Positions 45,330 to 57,110 are shown, counted from the stretch's first letter. The stretch is DNA of 64,000 bases from Ovis canadensis (GCF_042477335.2 NC_091251.1:86877501-86941500); one strand, 5' to 3'. The notes: generated by a model not told the origin, from the sequence alone. A program made the numbers and translations.

Positions 45330-46512
45330 CATACTCAGTTCAGCTCAGTTCAGTCGCTCAGTCGTGTCCGACTCTTTGCGACCCCATGAATCGCAGCACG
45401 CCAGGCCTCCCTGTCCATCACCAACTCCCAGAGTTCACTCAAACTCACGTCCATCTAGTCGGTGATGCCATCCAGCCGTCTCATCCTCTGTCATCCCCTT
45501 CTCCTCCTGCCCCCAATCCCTCCCAGCATCAGAGTCTTTTCCAATGAGTCAACTCTTCGCATGAGGTGGCCAAAGTATTGGAGTTTGAGCATCAATCCTT
45601 CCAATGAACACCCAGGACTGATCTCCTTTAGAATGGACTGGTTGGATCTCCTTGCAGTCCAAGGGACTCTCAAGAGTCTTCTCCAACACCACAGTTCAAA
45701 AGCATCAATTCTTTGGCGCTCAGCTTTCTTCACAGTCCAACTCTCACATCCATACATGACCACTGGAAAAACCATAGCCTTGATGAGACGGACCTTTGTT
45801 GACAAAGTAATGTCTCTGCTGTTTAATATGCTATCGAGGTTGGTCATAACCCTCCTTCCAAGGAGTAAGCATCTTTTAATTTCATGGCTGTAATCACCAT
45901 CTACAGTGATTTTGGAGCCCCAAAAAATAAAGTCTGACACTGTTTCCACTGTTTCCCCATCTATTTCCCATGAACTGATAGGATCAGATGCCATGATCTT
46001 CGTTTTCTGAACGTTGAGCTGTAAGCCAACTTTTTCACTCTCCTCTTTCACTTTCATCAAGAGGCTTTTTAGTTCCTCTTCACTTTCTGCCATAAGGGTG
46101 GTGTCATCTGCATATCTGAGGTTATTGATATTTCTCCCGGCAGTCTTGATTCCAGCTTGTGCTTCTTCCAGCCCAGCGTTTGATGTACTCTGCGTAAAAG
46201 TTAAATAAGCAGGGTGACAATATACAGACTTGACGTACTCCTTTTCCTATTTGCAACCAGTCTGTTGTTCCATGTCCAGTTCTAACTGTTGCTTCCTGAC
46301 CTTCATATAGATTTCTTAAGAGGCAGGTCACGTAGTCTGGTATTCCCATCTCTTGAAGAATTTTCCACAGTTTATTGTGATCCACATAGTCAAAGGCTTT
46401 GGCATAGTCAATAAAGCAGAAATAGATGTTTTTCTGGAACTCTCTTGCTTTTTCCATAATCCAGGGGATGTTGGCAATTTGATCTCTTGTTCTTCTACCT
46501 TTTTCTAAAACC
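45330..46512 (-). mobile_element. BovB LINE, 1.18-kb 3' fragment
   Basis: On - it reads from the RT region (FCFIDYAKAFDYVDHNKLWK, then RYADDTTLMAESEEELKSLL, intact Y-A-D-D) to the terminal CTGAACTGAGTATGG. A frameshift separates the two parts at about 46110. Confidence 0.93.
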
Positions 46513-47640
46513 AGCTTGAACATACTAGGCCCCCAAAATACAGTTTGGACAACTAAAGAACCCAACAGGAAAAAAAAAAAAAAAAGACAAAACACCACTC
46601 TTAAATACAAAGTTAACTCATATAAGTGATAATACTGTTCTTCCAAAAATATAATAAAAATATAATGGAAGTCTGAAGTGAAAAATAAAATACAGCCATA
46701 TGACACAATTATTCTATGATTTTAGGTCTGTACATAACTACTGAATTCTTTTACAACATTCATAAGATCTATCAATATTCACATTAGAAAAATATAGTAT
46801 GCTATGCTTCATTTAGTAGAAAGTAAAAACCATAAATGTTTACCGTATCAGGCACAAGAGAAAATTCCAATTCCAAGTTCAGTTCCCAGAAGAAATCTGA
46901 ATTGTTCAATATGAGGGGCTGCCCTGCACTATTTGCCAAAAGAATGTTTGTACATCAAAGGAGCTGTTGCTAGGTCAACGCATCACAGAGGTCAAGGGAA
47001 TAGCAAAGGGACTTCCTAAAGTGATAAAGTAAGGCCTGTTAGTCTTTATTTTCCTAATTAATGAAGTGGAAAACATAAAGTGGCTTCATCAAGCATGAGA
47101 GAACTCAACAAACTCTTAGGAAAATGATCCCACCAAAAGTAAACATTCCAGCAAAGGTGAAATTCATATTTTGGGTGTTTCTTTTGTGAAATTCTTGGAA
47201 TAGGTCAACACCTACACCTAATAAAGAAAGAAGTACTTTGAAAGGAGGAGAAAAATTATGATTCCATCTACTATGGAATGTAGTAAAAGCAAAATATGAT
47301 TTGTTTGAAAAACTGGTATTCGAAGAAAGCATGTCCCTCTTATGCATTCTTGATATTAGAATCACTACAATTATACTTCAAATATCATCTAATCTAGTGG
47401 CTCTCAGCCCTGTCCACCCATTAAAATCTCAAAGACAACTTCAAAAAATACTGGTCCTCTGACACTACCCCAAGTTCTGACTTAATTGGTCTACAGTGCA
47501 GTCTAAGCATAAATATTTTAAAAAATCTACACAGGTAATCCTAGTGTGAATAAAAATGAGGTAGGGGTAAAATAAGTAGTATTGATAAGTATGAGAGTAA
47601 GAGTTAATAACTAAACCAGGAAAATTAGAAATATCCTTTT
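46513..47640. other. Unassigned sequence
   Basis: Contains a poly-A run at about 46569-46586. No gene or clear repeat recognised. Confidence 0.4.
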
Positions 47641-49330
47641 TTTCCTCTAAAACTAGATTTTAAAAATTACATCCCGAAGCAGCAGAAACATAATCATGAA
47701 CAAGACAGGAAATTTCTAATAAAGCTAAAATTCTGGTGGAAAAAGAAAAGATAGCAAACAACTATATAAATAAATGAAATCATTTTAGATAGTGATAAGT
47801 GCTGTGAATAAAATAGGCTATCTTGATAAAGTAACAAGTAGCTAAGTGAGGGGTCATTTTTGATAATGTAATCAGAGACAGTCTGTTTTGAATATATTAA
47901 TAGAAATCATATTACACATTTTACTGGATAACCTGCCTTGATGATTTAATAATTTGTGAAAGCTATCTTACACAGCATCTATAGCTGTATATCCATTGTT
48001 TAACAACTTCATCCATCCTGATGGAGATATGCTTTTTACTATTTAAACTGATGCTGTGAGGAACACTCTTATATATATATCTTTGTGTATACATGTACTT
48101 ATTACTCTAGGATAAATTTCTAGAAGTGGACTTACAACATCAAAGAAGGCCCACATTAAAGTTTTGATAGATATTCTCAAATAACGCTCAGTATTTCTGT
48201 AAAAATGGAACTTCTGCAGAAAGGATCCACCTTTTTTCAAGCAACTGCCATTAACAGCATTTGAATAAAAATATGTTATCTTTTTATTCTCTGTGAAATG
48301 ATCCATTCTCGGTCTTTATCTTATTTGACCAATCTGCAATATATTTGGAAGAATTAGTTACCTCTTTTCCTGTGAAACACTTTCTTGTCTTCTAAGGCTG
48401 AATGCTCTCAAAGTTTTCCTCATAACATGCTGGACTCTTTTCAGTATTCCTTCCTGGTTTCTCCTCATATCTCCTTGAATTCTAAACACTGAAGTGTCCT
48501 AGGTATCAGTCTTCAGTCATCTCTCTACCTACACTCATTCTTGTCTTGGGCACACTTCCAATTTCATGGATTTAAACATTGCAGATCTCATTTATATAAA
48601 TATCAGACATTTAAGATGCATCTAAAAACTTATTTCAGCTCAGTAATGGAACTTCATTTTTTCAGTTGCTCAAACCAAATCCTTGCTTTTTTCTCTTATA
48701 CCGTAGCTTCCTCTCTTCATTCAGGTTTCTGCACCTCAGATTCCCCAGAGGGAATTTCCTCTTAACACATTTCTAAGACAGCACTCTCCTGCCTCCCACC
48801 ACCATTCCCTATCCTCTTAGCTTGCCTATTCGTAAAACATGGTATGTCTCAATATCTAAAATTAGAGTACAGATTTCTTTAATTGATCATTGACTCCCAA
48901 AATATTAGCTGGGAAGTGGGGGTGGGGGGATTAATTGGTTCACCGTGGTACCCCTAGCACCTAGAGCAGTGTCTCTTTGTTGTTGACGCAGTAGCCACTC
49001 AATAACTATTCGCTCAGTGAATGAATTGTACAGGTCACACAGATACATCATAGCTGAAAACCAGGCTGTTAGAGTGGCAAAAGCAACATATTTGAAACAA
49101 TCAGGTTTGGTCCCTATCCCAGCAACAGCTATGCAGTTTTGAAAAAGTTATCCTTCAAAGTCTATTTCTCAATCTGCAATTCGGGGTTTATGTCATCTTT
49201 CTCAGCAAACCAGACAGTTGCAGTCAATATTTATTTGGCATTATAAAAACAAACTTTCACTACCCGTAATTTACGGGCAACATATTTTTCTCTTAATCTC
49301 TGTTGTTCACATGGAACATAACGTAACAGT
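47640..49330. repeat. Copy B block paralogous to 3350-5330
   Basis: See the copy A entry for anchors. The L2 part is at 48310-48840. A Tigger-like element follows at 49365 in place of the L1 and BovB insertions seen in copy A. Confidence 0.8.
48310..48840 (+). mobile_element. L2 LINE fragment
   Basis: CACTTTCTTGTCTTCTAAGG, CTGAAGTGTCCTAGG, CAGTTGCTCAAACCAAATCC. Counterpart of 3930-4480. Confidence 0.65.
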
Positions 49331-49364
49331 ACGCCTTCAGAGGTCATTTTTTAGGTTATTATAT

Positions 49365-49620
49365 AGTTGGCCCTCTGGTATCTTTGGGTTCCACTTGCTC
49401 AGTCAGCCAAGCCTGGTCAAAAATTTTAAAAGTTCCATTAAGTTCCCAAAGGCAAAATTTGAATTTGCAGCATGCCAGCACCTATTTATATAGCATTTAC
49501 ACGGTATCAGTAATCTACAGATGATGTAATTTACACAAGAGTATGCGCTTAGGTTATACGTAAATACTACGCTGTTTTTTTACAACGGACTTCAGCACTT
49601 GCGGACTTTAGCATCTGTTA
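49365..49620 (+). mobile_element. Tigger-type DNA transposon remnant
   Basis: AGTTGGCCCTCTGGTATC, TTTATATAGCATTTACACGG, AGTAATCTACAGATGATG, CGGACTTCAGCACTTGCGG: opposite orientation to the relative at 24100-24435. Confidence 0.65.
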
Positions 49621-50283
49621 CAAACATCCCAGTTGCCTTCCAAGAGGGAGTGTCCGTCCTTGAGGTCACAAGGCTATCCAGTTTTCCAAGGCCCATGTCC
49701 TGTCTCCAACCCCAGATCTGTGTGGGGGCATTTGATAAAACCTAGACTTGCAAAGCTGACCACCCTCCCTGCAACGGCTGTCCTGGGGTTACCCGGACCC
49801 TGCGGGAGCCAACACGGCGCTCCAGCTACGCGGGTCTGAAACAGCGGGCTGGGCTTCAACCGTGGCCAAGCATCAGATTCGCCTGAGAAGATTTGAAAAG
49901 CAGTCAGGGGCGCCACCCAGACCCTCCGATTCAGTATAAGGGTGGGGACTGCGACCCCAGTCTGACCACGCCGGGGTGGGGGTGGGGGGGAAATGAGGAA
50001 GGGGGTGCGAGAACGCCGGACGCCTCCCCACACTCCGCACGTCTACCCGCTGCAAGCCAGCCCGGCGCCTCCAAGCTCCCTACGCGGGAACCCGGTAAGA
50101 ATCCTCCAGCAGAGACTCCACGCCCTCAGCCGGCGCCGCTCTCCCGCGCCCGCCAAACTGGTCTCCCGCTAGCCTGTGCCTGGACTCCGCCCCCTAAGGT
50201 CTGGATTCTAGGCTGATTCCCAATTCAGCCGGATCCCCGCCCACACGATGGCGCATTCTGGAAAAAAAAAATCCTTCCAGCAG

Positions 50284-50288
50284 CCAAT
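50284..50288 (+). promoter_or_regulatory. CCAAT box, conserved in the upstream duplicate
   Basis: CCAGCAGCCAATCATGTCC context about 280 bases before the MTHFD1 start codon. The duplicate promoter has CACCAGCCAATCATTTCC with CCAAT at 8107-8111. NF-Y type site; preserved in a copy that has otherwise lost coding capacity. Confidence 0.55.
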
Positions 50289-50476
50289 CATGTCCTCCAG
50301 CCAGTCTACACAGACGTCCCTCATACTCCCGCGGCACTTCAGACCCTCTACTCCTCAGCTCTAAGCTTGCCTATGGGGCCTCCGTCAGTCTGGACTGCGC
50401 ACGCGCATTCTCATCCGTTATGTGTGGAGGCGGGCGCGCAGCCGCAGTAGAAGTGTCGGCCTGGGCGGTCGCTAAG

Positions 50477-50482
50477 CACGTG
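50477..50482. promoter_or_regulatory. E-box CACGTG in MTHFD1 proximal promoter
   Basis: A perfect palindromic CACGTG about 80 bases upstream of the MTHFD1 ATG, in the most CpG-rich part. Such sites are bound by bHLH-zip factors (USF, MYC/MAX, TFE families). The equivalent stretch in the upstream duplicate is interrupted by BovB and the site is not seen there. Occupancy is inference. Confidence 0.5.
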
Positions 50483-50562
50483 TGTTGGGCTGTCCCGCGC
50501 AGCAGTAGAGTCGAACCTCGATTTTGTTGGTGTCCATTGTGAGCCGCGGACTTTTAAAGGTC

Positions 50563-50603
50563 ATGGCGCCGGCGGAAATCCTGAACGGGAAGGTGGTCTC
50601 CGC
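50563..50603 (+). CDS. MTHFD1: MTHFD1 coding exon 1 (C1-tetrahydrofolate synthase N-terminus)
   Basis: First coding exon of the cytosolic trifunctional enzyme with 5,10-methylene-THF dehydrogenase, 5,10-methenyl-THF cyclohydrolase and 10-formyl-THF synthetase activities, which feeds one-carbon units to purine, thymidylate and methionine synthesis. The exon gives MAPAEILNGKVVSA, with the last codon split (GC, then the first base of exon 2). It matches the well-known mammalian start MAPAEILNGK followed by a short variable pair, then SA. The donor GC/GTAAGC (GT at 50604-50605) is strong. If translation ran on, TAA would follow almost at once, confirming that the exon ends here. The full protein is about 935 residues; all other exons lie beyond 64000. 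The residue pair VV, where human has EI from memory, is a tolerable substitution. It is preceded by a CpG-rich promoter. Confidence 0.93.
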
Positions 50604-52019
50604 GTAAGCACCTGTCCTTGTTGTTAGGGCGTGTTGGGTTTGCAAGCGAGGACTGTAAGCAGGGTGTGCAGGTTCCCAAGGACTTTTTTTTTTTTTGCGG
50701 GAGGGAGACTTGTAGCGCAAGAGTCAGGCCAGCGGAGTGGGTAGCGAGGATTTAGTCTTGAACCCCTCACACCTGAAGACTGGGTCTCTGCAACCAAAAA
50801 AAGGCGCCCCGGACACGATCTGCGTTTGTAGATGGGGTACCTGGTGGCCGTTCCTGCTGGCTTCTGTGCTTCTGGGACAAGTTCTGTTCCTCAGCCCGAC
50901 AACTATTCTCCCAGAAGTGCAGCTGCTAGAAGAGTAGTTTGAGTTGCCTGCAGCATCCCACTCAGAAATCCAGTTACTCCCCTTCCGCCGTAATTTGGAG
51001 GGGAGGAGACTGATATTGATGAGGTAGCAAGACTTTATTACCAGGCTGATTAGTGTCAGAGGGTCTCCATCCAAAATCATAGCTTTTTCCTACTACACCA
51101 GAATCATCATTTGCTGAGTGAAATCTAATAAACATTTCTTTCCCCCTCAATTTCATGCTCCTCTAACAGCTATCTCCTGTGTCCTGACCCTAGAGCTACT
51201 TTCTGGTTTTGGCTCTTGAGTCCTGACAATATTTTACACTCCTTTTGACCTCTGCCATTTCTACTCTACGGGGAAATCTGGATGCTTAATTAGTGGATAT
51301 GATTGCCAGCCTTAATTCCCTGGGAGTAACACCTGGCAGCTTTTTGTTTTGAGAGTTGACCGGAGTGGAGTGAGGGGGAGAGATGAAAGTAGAAGAGGGA
51401 AGGATATATTTTCTGTGATCCACCTGCAGGTTTTTCTTGGGACCTTGCACTTTACCAGTTATTTGGTAACAGCTGCAGCTGGCAACAATAATTGCCCCAT
51501 GAAGCCCTAATTTTGTGTGTACAGGTTTTGACTCTATAGAGTCACTGGTGGTGAAACCCACCTTCGGCCATAATGATTGTTTCCTGGAAGGTAGAAGTGA
51601 ACAAAGAAGGTGAGATGTAATTTAGATGATGGTGAATCTCTCACAGTGGTGAGGAGGAACCCGGAACTTCTAGATTAGAAATCACAATACTTAACATTTG
51701 AGCTCTTTTCCGCAGGTGATTTCCTAAATTGCGTTGCTTGTGCTTGATCTTTTTTGTTTGGTTGCTTATATTCAAACCCACTCCCTTAATCAGAGGCTTT
51801 TTTTGATGAAATCTTCATTTTAAAGAGACTGAAGAGATGATTTAGATTTGCTTCTTGGCAGGCTACTGAGAATAGGTGCTCACTGGATATGTTTTGGTTT
51901 GAGTAGAGAGCAAATTAAACATATTTGTAAGCTCCATAAGGGCCGATATGTGCATCATCTTATTTCTGTCTGTATCCAGAACACCTGGAAACCTTTCACT
52001 CCTTACTAGTTTTTTAGCA

Positions 52020-52195
52020 TTAAGTGAGTTAGCTAACCTCTCTGTGCCAAAATTTTCTCAAGTGTAAAATAAAGATAATATCTAGGCCATTGAATTATTA
52101 AGAGAATTGAATTAGTTTCTAACTGAAGAGAATTTAGAACTGTTCCTGGTACAGAATAAGCGTTCAATACATGTTAGCCATTAACAATTGGTAAT
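52020..52195 (+). mobile_element. MIR SINE
   Basis: TAACCTCTCTGTGCCAAAAT, GTGTAAAATAAAGATAATAT, TAAGAGAATTGAATTAG. Confidence 0.75.
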
Positions 52196-52309
52196 TAGTT
52201 AATATATACAGAAGAGATCGATTCATTATCTTTTTCACAGTTTCAAGATTCAGTATCTTTTGACAGTGATAGTTGCCTCGAGACCTATTTTAGTGGTTCT
52301 CAATATAAA

Positions 52310-52860
52310 CTGCACATAAAAATCACTTGGGGAGCTTTTTGTTTTTGTTATTGCTTTTTATTTACATATGAACACGTACAAAAAAGTGCACCTGTCATAG
52401 GTATATAGCTCAATGAGTTTTTCACTGCTAAACTTCAGTAGCACTCAGCGAGAAATAACATTGTTGGCACTCCAGAAACTCCTCTCTCACTCCCATCCCA
52501 TCACCACCCTCCAACAAAGGTAATCGCTGTCTGACTTCCAACACTGCAGGTTAGTGTTGCTTGTTTTTGATCTTTATATAAATGACATCAAGTAGTATAA
52601 AGTCTTCTGTGTGTCTGGTTTCTTTCAATCAGCCTTGTATTTCTAAAATTATTTCATGTTACGTGTAGCTGTAGTTCATTAACTCTCATCGCTGTTTTGT
52701 ATGCTGTGTGAATATGCCACTATTTACTTATTCACATACATTTTGGTTTCTCATTTTGGTTGATTATGAATATTGAATAATGCTATGAGCATTCTTTTAC
52801 ATGTCTTTTGGTGGAACATATGATATATACATTTCTGTTGGTTAGATCCCTAAGAGTAGA
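52310..52860 (-). mobile_element. Old L1-like fragment
   Basis: ATTGCTTTTTATTTACATATG, ATAGCTCAATGAGTTTTTC, CCAACACTGCAGGTTAGT on +; typical complement of an L1M 3' region. Confidence 0.55.
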
Positions 52861-52959
52861 ATTGCGGAATGATAGGACACATATATGAACAGTTTTAGTA
52901 GAAATTGCCAATCTTTTCCAAGATAGTTCTGTGCACGTGCAGGTATGTGAGGGGGTTCA

Positions 52960-53102
52960 GTCCCTGGGTCAGTAAGATCCCCTGGAGGAGAAAATGGCAA
53001 CCCACTCCAGTATTTTTGCCTGGGAAATCCCATGGACAGAAGAGCCAGGCTGGCTACCATCTATGGGTTCACAAGAGTAGGACATGAGTGAGCAACTGAG
53101 CA
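52960..53102 (+). mobile_element. Bov-A monomer
   Basis: CAGTCCCTGGGTCAGTAAGA to GTGAGCAACTGAGCACC. Confidence 0.85.
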
Positions 53103-53265
53103 CCTCCACATATCCACTCCATGCTTGGTACCTACACTAGACTGATTTAATTGTAGTTGCTAGCAGTAAACCACTGGACTCAACATTTTAAAAATCTTTT
53201 AAAAGCTCATCCTGTGCTTCTAAGGCATCTTGACCACTTATCTAAACCCTTAACTCTTACGCTGA

Positions 53266-53465
53266 GCTTCCCTGGTGGCTCAGACGGTAAAATCACCTGC
53301 TTGCAATGCGGGAGACCCAGGTTCAACCCTGGGTCGGGAAGATCTCCTGGAGAAGGAAATGGCAACACTCTCCAGTATTCTTGCCTGGAGAATCCCATGG
53401 ATGGAGGGACCTTGTAGGCTACAGTCCCTGGGATCACAAAGAGTTGGACATGACTGAGTGACTCA
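53266..53465 (+). mobile_element. Bov-tA SINE
   Basis: AGCTTCCCTGGTGGCTCAGA to TGACTGAGTGACTCACTTT. Confidence 0.9.
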
Positions 53466-53956
53466 CTTTAACTCTTAAATCCAAGTTTCATAGTTGAAGA
53501 GGAGAATGGCAGTGATCTGGAAATGACTGTTCCAGGTACTGGAAGGATTCCTTTCCCTTGTCTGCTCAGAAGTCACATAGCTGACCTTTGACACTGCCTC
53601 ATGGTTGAGCAATCAGATAGTTCCAACTAATACAATTCATAAACAAGCACTAAGACTAAGGACTCTGCTTACAGAGGATTTTTCTTTAATGTACTCATAA
53701 AATGGCTCTTTCAGATGCAGCCATAGCACCTTGACTTTCATGGAAAGCTTGAATCCAGGAGCAGGTAGAGCTCACAGCAGAGAGGAGAAGCTGTAGAGGG
53801 GGGACAGCCTGCTTGGTTCATGCAGTAGTGGAGTCCCTCAGCTCCAAGTGCTGAGGCTGGGCCAGGCCTCGGACTCTTGGCTATGGCCCAGGGGGGCGTC
53901 CTGAACAGGAAGGTGGTGGGTCTTAGAGCTTGAGCTGGTGGGGCTGTAGGGTGTCT

Positions 53957-54246
53957 CTGCTGCTGTTGCTGCTGCTGCTGCTGCTAAGTCGCTTCAATCG
54001 TGTCCGACTGTGCGACCCCATAAATGGCAGCCCATGAGGCTCCCCTGTCCCTGGGATTCTCCAGGCCAGAACACAGGAGTGGGTTGCCATTTCCTTCTCC
54101 AGTGCATAAAAGTGAAAAGTGAAAGTGAAGTCGCTCAGTCGTGTCTGACTCTTAGCGACTCCATGGACTGCGGCCTACCAGGCACCTCCGTCCATGGGAT
54201 TTCCCAGGCAAGAGTACTGGAGTGGGTTGCCATTTCCTTCTCCAGC
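53957..54246 (-). mobile_element. BovA2 dimeric SINE with short CTG tail
   Basis: CTGCTGTTGCTGCTGCTGCT then two Bov-A monomers. It splits copy B intron 1 sequence that is contiguous in copy A (near 10275). Confidence 0.93.
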
Positions 54247-54499
54247 AGGGTTTCCCTACCTTCCCTCTTTTCCTGGGCCAGGGACACTCTTCAGAGGAAA
54301 GGTAAGTGCAGCCAGGGTTCCTGGGGTCCAGGAGAAGGGTTCCTCATTCCCCAGATTTGCAGATCAGATTCCTGTTGAGTCTCTCAGGACAAGCTTGCAA
54401 AACATCAAGTTCCCTGGGCAGATTCTGTCCTGATGTGGTGTTTGAATTATAACACTTTGCTTTCTTCTTTGAAGGGGGAGGAAGAATGGGGCAGACCAA

Positions 54500-54690
54500 G
54501 AATCCCATGGTGAGAAAGTCTCTAAAGTAGAGTTCACACCCATCCTATCCTGCAGCTGAGGAAACAGTTGAGGCAAGAAAAGTGATATGATTTGGCCAAA
54601 GGTTGCTTGACTGGTTAATGGCAGAGGTTGATTTAGAATCAGGGTCTTCACCCAGTACATGGTGTTTCTCACCATCGAGTGCTTATTACT
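54500..54690 (+). mobile_element. MIR SINE
   Basis: CTGCAGCTGAGGAAACAG, GATTTGGCCAAAGGTTGC, GGTTGATTTAGAATCAGGG. Confidence 0.7.
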
Positions 54691-55229
54691 TTTCCTAAAA
54701 GGAATTTCATAAGCAATTTTTTTTTTCTTTACACCAGTCTTCCTCTCATTGCCATGCCTCCCATTCTGCTGAGAAGGCCATCCTAGACTTTTGTCTACTT
54801 TTGCTTCTTCTCCCTTTCTGGTAGCCTGGACTGGGCAGAGTTCATCATTCCAGATGTCTTCTCTGCCTGTGGGAAACCTGGATCTGTTTGCCAGTTGTGT
54901 CTCTTTGGAAGGAACACTTCCATTTCTTCCTTAGGGGAGTTTCCAAGGTTGTAGCCTGGATTTGAACACTGGGGGAGATCTGAGGGTTAGGGACCAAGGT
55001 GTCTTTGGGGATATTTATTCATTCAGTAAATATCTGTGGGCCTCCAACTAGCCAGGCACTCTTCAAAGCCACAAGAGTATAACAGTCGTCAAGACAGCCC
55101 ACATCCCTACCCTGGTAGAATGTGTGTCCTAATGGGTAGATGAAGGTGGTAAAAATCGTTAAAGCAGGGTGTGAGGTAGTGAGAAGCGCCAAAGAGAAAA
55201 CCAGTGCCGGGAAGGGGGTGGAGATTTCT

Positions 55230-55365
55230 GAGGCGTTGGGATATGGGGTTTGTAATTTTGAACATGAGCATGTAAGAGGAACCTATGGGGAGAGGTTTGA
55301 AGGAGGTGGGGCTGTGAGCCTGCCAGTGTTACAGAGAAGAGGATTCTTCACCAGAAACACAGCCT
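55230..55365 (+). repeat. Local duplicate 1 in MTHFD1 intron 1
   Basis: Contains TTGAAGGAGGTGGGGCTGTG and CCTGCCAGTGTTA, matching 57770-57892. Confidence 0.75.
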
Positions 55366-55884
55366 GTGCCGTGGAACTTTGACCTCGCCAGTTATTATTA
55401 AATGACTGCCCTGGGGTCAGCAGTGATGGCCTCAGAGAAGCTGAAGGTGAGTGGGGAGGCTGAATGAAAGTGCACTGACCTTGGTGGTGAGAGCGCCCCC
55501 TGGCTTCAGGGAGGAACTCCTAAAGAAATGCTACAGAGGGTGGAAAATAGTGTCAGAAAAACTACCCTGATAACAGCTGTTAGACCAGAAGCAAACCACC
55601 ATTCGCTTTTCAAAGGGGGCTAATGAAGTGTTGTACAATTTGTTTGACCTTTCCTTTTGCAGTTGAGCCTGTTACTTCCCCGGAGGGATTGATTAAGTCT
55701 CTTGATTAAGCCTTCTTTCTAAAAAGGGCGGTTGTGAAGAGACAGATGGTTTGCCATTTGTCAGGCCACCTAGAGAAGGTGCTCTGAGTTATGGGTGGAG
55801 CAGACCCTATTGATGTGCCGGTAACACAGATTCCTGTGGGAGGTATCCACAGAGCTGGTCACAGAGTGCTCCCTCCAGGATCAC

Positions 55885-56290
55885 TGGGCGACTTGGTTTA
55901 CCTACTGCCTTAGCATCCTCATCTGTATACATGAGTGCCTGCTAAGTCGCTTCAGTTGTATCTGACTCTTTGCGACCCTATGGACTGTAGCCCACCAGGC
56001 TCCTCTGTCCATGGGATTCTCCAGGCAAGAATACTGGAGTGGGTTGCCATGCCCTCCTCCAGGGCAACCTCTTCCCAACCCAGGGATTGAACCTGCATCT
56101 CATGTCTCCCGCATTGGCAGGTGGGTTCTTTTCAGATGCCACTGATGCCACCTGGGAAGCCCCCTCATCCATATGTTGGTCACCTAATTCATAGGATTGT
56201 TAAATGAGTCATTACTTGTAGAGCATTTAGAGCAGTCCTTTACACACAGTTAAGCTACAATAAATTGATACTTAGTACATGTTGAATAAA
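55885..56290 (+). mobile_element. MIR SINE split by a Bov-tA
   Basis: GGTTTACCTACTGCCTTAGC and CATCCTCATCTGTATAC on the left; GGATTGTTAAATGAGTCATT on the right of the Bov-tA. Confidence 0.7.
55930..56163 (-). mobile_element. Bov-tA SINE
   Basis: On +: GAGTGCCTGCTAAGTCGCTT to GATGCCACCTGGGAAGCCC. Confidence 0.9.
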
Positions 56291-56974
56291 CAGATAGTGT
56301 TTGTATTTATCCAAACCATACCTGTGAATGCTGGTTTATCATCTTGAGCCTGTTCAAAGATAAAATGGAACCTTGATTATATGTTTAGCTACAGGGCTAG
56401 AAGAACTATTTTCTGTAAAAAGAGTTTGTTCACCACAGTGAAATTGATAAGCTTTTCATTTTGTCCTGTAGATAAAGTACCTGTAGGCCTTTTTGTGCTT
56501 GGAAGGATTTACCTATAATGAGTTCCAGAGTGTGGGCCTTTTGGAAGGTCCATGGAATGGTGACTGTCAACCTCAACCTTGGCTTGAGTCTGAGAGCCTG
56601 TGCAGGAGAGCAAGCAGGAGTTCCTGAAAGTGGAACCTTCCACTGATTCTTCACTAGGCCACCCAATCAGGCTGTTGGGTGTGTTGTAGGTGGACTGTGG
56701 CAGTCTGGACTGGCAGTCATTTACGTGGCCATGGCACCAGCCAAAATCTTTACTAGGGCTTATCATCCCAGAAAATGTATCTGTCCTCACCCACCAGGAG
56801 GGGTGATAAGGCAGATTGGAATTTGGACAAGGGGCTTTGAGTAGAGGTATACAGTCCCTGTTTATATCCCCGTTTGCATGGAGAAGCCTCTGGAAGAAGG
56901 GGTATCAGGCTGGCCTGGCACAGGGGAGGGTCCCTTCTCCAGCTGACTCCTGGAGAGGCTGGATAGGGTAAAGG

Positions 56975-57110
56975 ACAGCCTTGTGTGGCTTTGGGCAAGT
57001 CAGTCAGCCTCACTTTCCACTTCTGTGTAGTGGGGGCGATTATGGTGTTTATCTCCTGAGGTTGCCAAGAGGATTAAATGAGTATATGAGGTTCTCTGAA
57101 GCAGTCCTTT
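56975..57110 (+). mobile_element. MIR SINE
   Basis: GGCTTTGGGCAAGTCAGTCA, CCTCACTTTCCACTTCTG, GAGGATTAAATGAGTATAT. Confidence 0.82.

Larger units (their letters stand above)
49646..50562. promoter_or_regulatory. Divergent CpG-rich promoter of MTHFD1 (+) and TEX21-like gene (-)
   Basis: GC- and CpG-rich block between the divergent genes. Visible elements: a GC box core CCGCCCC at 50187-50193, a CCAAT box at 50284-50288 (CAGCCAATCA), CpG-dense sequence at 50390-50475, a perfect E-box CACGTG at 50477-50482, and the MTHFD1 5' UTR ending just before ATG at 50563. No TATA box is placed for the MTHFD1 side, as is usual for a housekeeping CpG promoter. The region aligns with 7573-8255 in the upstream decayed duplicate, and the GC box and CCAAT box are kept in both copies. 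Head-to-head bidirectional use is inferred from gene orientation; the TEX21-side start site and its 5' UTR exon(s) are not located. Confidence 0.75.

Noticed and set aside
45491-46706. Two long - strand open frames (200 and 194 codons)
   Set aside because: Both are BovB ORF2 pieces; the second runs on into unrelated sequence beyond 46512.
49674-50216. Open frames of 107-119 codons across the CpG-rich promoter
   Set aside because: GC-rich DNA has few stops; no start context, splice signals or conserved frame between the two copies.
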